From NCBI GenBank assembly GCA_964235675.1, contig CAXSEA010000142.1, positions 1-9,617 on the forward strand: 9,617 bases of DNA. Direction: 5' to 3'. Below are positions 6,858 through 9,617 of the stretch, piece by piece. The stretch's first letter is position 1. Each line of letters opens with the position of its first letter. The position numbers and the translations under genes are program-made. Origin of the DNA: CAXSEA01 sp964235675 (GTDB taxonomy: Bacteria; Armatimonadota; Armatimonadia; Armatimonadales; Capsulimonadaceae). Under the pieces are notes generated by a model, which saw nothing but the letters and a program-made list of their open reading frames with translations, did no database searches and was not told the origin of the DNA.

Positions 6858-8087
6858 TTACGTGGGAATTTTCTGCGCGGAAATTGAAGTGACGTACTTA
6901 TACGCTTTGCCTTGAATTTCAAGGATCACCGCTGGATTTGTCGCATTCCGGTTCGGGTCAATCGTAATGTCGCCGGTCACGCCCGCGTATCCTTTGGTGG
7001 CCGCGATTGCGTCGCGCAGTTTGGCGCGGTACTCGTTGCTGTCGTAGTTGCCGTCGGCGGGCTTGCCGGCGGCGGTATAGGCATTCGCCAGGACATGCAT
7101 CGCGTCGTAGCCCGAAGCCGCCATGGCATCCGGAACCGCGCCGCCGTTCGCCGCCTTGAACGCGGCGACGAACTTGGTCACCACGGGCGTGTTGCTGTCC
7201 ACGGAATAGTGGTCGCTGAAATAGCAGCCTTCCAGCGCCGTGCCCGCGCTGTCGAATAGCTTGGGCGAATCCCAGCCGTCGCCGCCCAGAAGCGGAACGT
7301 TCAGTCCCTGCTCCTTCGCCTGACGCGCGATGGTGCCGACTTCGGTATAGTAGCCCGGCACGAAGATGCAGTCCGGATTGCCTTGCTTCATGTTCGCCAG
7401 CTGGGCGCGGAAGTCCGGGTCATTCGCATGGTAGGTCGTGGTGCTCACGATTGTTCCGCCAAGCTTTTGGAAGGTGCTCGTGAAGTATTTCGCCAAGCCG
7501 ATGCTGTAGTCCGACGAGCTGTCGTAAAATACCGCCGCCTTCTTTAAATGCAAGTTGTTGTAGGCAAAGCTCGCCATCACCGCGCCTTGGAACGGGTCGA
7601 TAAAGCAAACTCGAAAAATATAATCGCCGATCTGCGTCACCTTCGGGTTGGTGGAGGAGGGCGAGATCATCGGCACTTTTGCCCTCTGGCAAATCGGAGC
7701 GGCGGCAAGGCTGTTCGAGGACGCTACTTCGCCGATCACCGCATCCACCTTGTTCTCGTCCACCAGGCGGGTCACCACGGCGCGGGCTTGGTCGGACTGG
7801 CTCTGGTCGTCGTAGAGCTTCACGCTCGCCGGGGTGCCGTTGATTCCGCCCGCTTTGTTGATTTCCGCCAGCGCCATCTGCACGCCGAGGTCGGTTGAGG
7901 TCCCGAACGTGGACTGCGATCCCGTCATCGAGCCATACTCGCCGATTACAATCTGCCCCTTCTGGCTTCCGCCGCCGCTGCTGTTGCCGCATCCGGTCAG
8001 AGCCAGCAGGCACGTCGCGAGGGCGAGAGCGCCCGCCACGGTCTTTGTTCCGCCAAGCAGCGGGACACTTCGAGTCAATAATCGCAT
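6858..8087 (-). CDS. livJ: Branched-chain amino-acid-type ABC transporter substrate-binding lipoprotein
   Basis: The extracytoplasmic substrate-binding subunit of the importer (periplasmic-binding-protein type 1, LivJ/LivK group). It is 409 residues from the ATG at 8087, which has AAGGA nine bases upstream. A longer reading from 8177 adds 30 residues, but it would run into the preceding gene and spoil the signal peptide. The N-terminus is a lipoprotein signal: basic residues, a hydrophobic run at about 16-31, then LTGC (30-33), so Cys33 should be lipidated, followed by a Gly/Ser-rich linker. The mature part opens with IVIGEYGSMTG and contains AVIGEVASSNSLAAAP (116-131), ISPSSTNPKVTQIGDY (141-156) and FIDPFQGAV (162-170), all characteristic of the ligand cleft. 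The ligand is predicted to be a branched-chain amino acid or similar, but binding proteins of this group vary widely. It is followed after 27 bp by livH. Confidence 0.92.
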   Translation of the reverse strand: MRLLTRSVPLLGGTKTVAGALALATCLLALTGCGNSSGGGSQKGQIVIGEYGSMTGSQSTFGTSTDLGVQMALAEINKAGGINGTPASVKLYDDQSQSDQARAVVTRLVDENKVDAVIGEVASSNSLAAAPICQRAKVPMISPSSTNPKVTQIGDYIFRVCFIDPFQGAVMASFAYNNLHLKKAAVFYDSSSDYSIGLAKYFTSTFQKLGGTIVSTTTYHANDPDFRAQLANMKQGNPDCIFVPGYYTEVGTIARQAKEQGLNVPLLGGDGWDSPKLFDSAGTALEGCYFSDHYSVDSNTPVVTKFVAAFKAANGGAVPDAMAASGYDAMHVLANAYTAAGKPADGNYDSNEYRAKLRDAIAATKGYAGVTGDITIDPNRNATNPAVILEIQGKAYKYVTSISAQKIPT

Positions 8088-8096
8088 CAAGAAAGA

Positions 8097-8101
8097 TCCT
8101 T
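8097..8101 (-). promoter_or_regulatory. Ribosome binding site that fixes the livJ start
   Basis: AAGGA (within GGAAGGATC on the minus strand) lies nine bases upstream of the ATG at 8087. It supports this start over the in-frame ATG at 8177, which lies inside the STAS gene. Confidence 0.7.
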
Positions 8102-8110
8102 CCGATTTAA

Positions 8111-8116
8111 AATATA
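8111..8116 (-). promoter_or_regulatory. Possible -10 element upstream of livJ
   Basis: TATATT on the minus strand lies in an AT-rich patch (8104-8117) unlike the GC-rich surroundings, within the 49-bp gap between the STAS stop and the livJ start. It matches five of six -10 bases, but no convincing -35 hexamer is found 16-18 bp upstream. It could give livJHM its own start in addition to readthrough from the STAS gene. Weak evidence. Confidence 0.25.
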
Positions 8117-8136
8117 ACTGCTCGCCGCTGCGGCCG

Positions 8137-8535
8137 TTAAGCGGCTTTGGGGACGCCGAGCGCCGCGCAAGCTGCATCGACGTCCGGGTAAATTGGAAAC
8201 AGCCGGGCTAGCCCGGTGACGCGCAGGACGCGGCGAACACGCTCGTTCGGCTGGGCGAGAGCGAGTACGCCGTCGCGGTTCGCGATCTGCTTTAAGGCGG
8301 AAACGAGTGTGCCGAGGCCGGTGCTGTCGATAAATTCCAGCGCCGCGCAATCCAGAACGATCACGGCGACGCCTTCGGCAATCAGCGCGTTCAGCTGCTC
8401 GCGCAGCCGCGCCGACGTTCCGATATCGAGATCGCCCCGGAGGGCAATGACGCGGTACGCGATGGAACTCTCATCCGTTATTCGACTTGGCATCTCGTCC
8501 TCGTCGCCGCTGCCGTTTTCGCGGGGCGCGCTCAT
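8137..8535 (-). CDS. STAS-domain anti-sigma factor antagonist (SpoIIAA/RsbV family)
   Basis: A cytoplasmic 132-residue protein consisting of one STAS domain after an acidic, flexible N-terminus (residues 1-22). Family proteins release a sigma factor by binding its anti-sigma kinase and are switched off when that kinase phosphorylates a conserved serine. Visible landmarks are VIALRGDLDIGTSARLREQL (29-48) and VIVLDCAALEFIDSTGLGTL (58-77). In the latter, the IDSTGL motif contains Ser71, the predicted phosphorylation site. The ATG at 8535 is supported by AGGAGA six bases upstream; an in-frame ATG at residue 15 is less likely. No anti-sigma kinase, phosphatase or sigma factor gene is beside it, so it is an orphan in this window. 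livJ follows 49 bp downstream on the same strand. Confidence 0.9.
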   Translation of the reverse strand: MSAPRENGSGDEDEMPSRITDESSIAYRVIALRGDLDIGTSARLREQLNALIAEGVAVIVLDCAALEFIDSTGLGTLVSALKQIANRDGVLALAQPNERVRRVLRVTGLARLFPIYPDVDAACAALGVPKAA

Positions 8536-8540
8536 GAGAC

Positions 8541-8546
8541 TCTCCT
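8541..8546 (-). promoter_or_regulatory. Ribosome binding site of the STAS gene
   Basis: AGGAGA on the minus strand is correctly spaced ahead of the ATG at 8535 and is the strongest Shine-Dalgarno sequence in the window. It favours this start over the internal ATG 14 codons later. Confidence 0.75.
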
Positions 8547-8632
8547 AAGCCAGTCGAACTGCGTTGTTCTCTTGCTAATGGGGATATGGAATCTTGGGAA
8601 TCGAAAGCTGCATTTTGCCGCGACAAGCGCCG

Positions 8633-9617
8633 CTAAACCGGTTTCGAGGCCCGTGCCCGAGATGATACCGCAAACATCGCGCATCCTGTCACAAACCCCG
8701 TGGCCAGCAAGGTGAGAAACAATCCGATGCGCCACGCCGCAGGCGCATACCGCATCACCAGCGTCGCCCCTGCGTTCGCCGAAAGCGGCAAGGCCACGTC
8801 GCGCAATCCGTCCGGCGAGCACGTTACTCGCAGCGGCATTGATTTGCCGCCGGGCGAAACCAAGACTGATGACCACCCAGGCGCATCGGTGTCGGCCACA
8901 CGCAGAACTTCGCCGCCCGCGCCGCTTGGAATCGCTATCGCGATCCGGTCCGGAGAGAAATCCGTCACGGGCAGATAGCGGCCATCGCCCAAGTGCGCCC
9001 GCGTTAATAGTTGTCGCGCGGGGTTGCGCCACTCGCTCATGCGGTGCGCCGCGAAATAGCCCCCCGACGCTCCCGGCGTCACGCCCGGCTTGAACGAGAT
9101 CAGCGTGCCGACATCCAGCGCGTTCAGCCCGGCGTCGCCACGCCCCTGCTCGTGGGCGTTGTACGCGTCGATGTACCGTCGAACCGCGCCGAGCGGCGGC
9201 TCAGGCTCGTAGCCGCCCGCGTCGGGCACGCCGAGAAGAATGCCGGTGTCGGTGGTGCGCGTCGCCAGCAGCGACGGCATGTAAAGCGGATCTTCCCGGC
9301 GGTAATCGCCGTAATCGGCGAAATACTTCCAGGTGGCTTTGTTGTCGGGCGGATAAACGACCCGCTCGCCCATTCTCCTCATTTCGCTACTTTGAGAATG
9401 GGCGCGCTGCACGGCTGCGTCGATTGTCGATACAGACGCCAGCGGATACGCCCGACGGTCGTAGTGGCTCAAATCGAGCGCGGTCGCTCCGATCAGCGCA
9501 AATGCGACGCCGACGCGTGCGGCTTGCTTCGTCGCGACGGCTGGAAATGCCAGCAGCCAATCCAGTCCCCGTCCCGCCAAAACAGCCCCCGCGACAGCCG
9601 CCCCAAGCAGCATCCGG
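8633..9617 (-). CDS. C-terminal part of a membrane protein, possibly YfhO-like (partial)
   Basis: The frame stays open to the right edge and stops with TAG at 8633-8635. About 327 residues are visible, and the N-terminal part of the gene lies outside. An ATG occurs at 9613, but it falls in the middle of a membrane segment (LLGAAVAGAVLAG) and is unlikely to be the real start. Two hydrophobic segments near the left end of the peptide are followed by about 230 soluble, presumably extracytoplasmic residues, then a last membrane segment (IGLFLTLLATGFVTG) and a short basic tail. Several parts resemble the C-terminal half of YfhO-type membrane proteins: GLDWLL after a membrane helix, GGYEPEPPLGAVRRYIDAYN, LNALDVGTLISF, and DAPGWSSVLVSPGG followed by a beta-rich end with MRYAPAAWRIG. 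YfhO-like proteins act in cell-envelope glycosylation. The family call is from remembered pattern only. Confidence 0.5.
   Translation of the reverse strand, partial: RMLLGAAVAGAVLAGRGLDWLLAFPAVATKQAARVGVAFALIGATALDLSHYDRRAYPLASVSTIDAAVQRAHSQSSEMRRMGERVVYPPDNKATWKYFADYGDYRREDPLYMPSLLATRTTDTGILLGVPDAGGYEPEPPLGAVRRYIDAYNAHEQGRGDAGLNALDVGTLISFKPGVTPGASGGYFAAHRMSEWRNPARQLLTRAHLGDGRYLPVTDFSPDRIAIAIPSGAGGEVLRVADTDAPGWSSVLVSPGGKSMPLRVTCSPDGLRDVALPLSANAGATLVMRYAPAAWRIGLFLTLLATGFVTGCAMFAVSSRARASKPV

Noticed and set aside
7420..8013. A 197-codon minus-strand frame overlapping livJ in another phase
   Set aside because: Low-complexity Arg/Gly/Pro-rich translation inside a gene whose other frame has a lipobox and clear ligand-binding motifs.
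8088..8177. Longer livJ start at ATG 8177
   Set aside because: It would overlap the end of the STAS gene, put 30 hydrophilic residues before the lipoprotein signal, and ignore the well-placed AAGGA before ATG 8087.

Overview
This 9.6 kb window looks like an ordinary chromosomal stretch of a moderately GC-rich bacterium. Nothing in it has the hallmarks of a phage, plasmid or insertion sequence. The succinate dehydrogenase tail, the exported M16 protease pair, the STAS regulator and the branched-chain amino-acid transport genes are all widespread families. The REP-like intergenic repeat and the use of TTG starts would fit several environmental phyla, for example Armatimonadota- or Chloroflexota-like bacteria. 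That placement is a guess and cannot be settled from the sequence alone.

Left part, + strand. The window opens with the last 30 codons of a succinate dehydrogenase/fumarate reductase iron-sulfur subunit (sdhB-like, stop at 93-95). A perfect 16-bp palindrome follows (115-148). Next come two overlapping genes for exported M16-family proteins (204-1778 and 1775-3166, joined by an ATGA overlap). The first keeps the zinc site HxxEH...E but has lost the C-terminal Arg/Tyr pair. The second has lost the zinc site but keeps the Arg/Tyr pair. They therefore look like complementary halves of one heteromeric extracytoplasmic metallopeptidase. A separate membrane acyltransferase-3 gene (3242-4429) follows, probably with its own promoter just upstream.

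Centre. The acyltransferase converges with a minus-strand operon. The 185-bp gap between them holds a perfect 38-bp inverted repeat (4456-4493 / 4542-4579), and each arm contains its own hairpin. This is the most striking non-coding structure in the window.

Right part, minus strand, read from right to left. First is the C-terminal part of a large membrane protein, possibly YfhO-like, cut by the window edge. It is followed by a small STAS anti-anti-sigma factor. Then comes a branched-chain amino-acid-type ABC importer: lipoprotein binding protein (livJ-like), permease LivH and permease LivM, the last two overlapping by ATGA. The usual ATPase genes livG and livF do not follow livM here, so the importer must borrow its ATPases from another locus.

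No RNA genes, CRISPR arrays or transposases were seen. No clearly undescribed system is apparent. The points most worth a second look are the split-active-site M16 pair, the nested inverted repeat, the missing ATPases and the STAS gene directly upstream of the importer.
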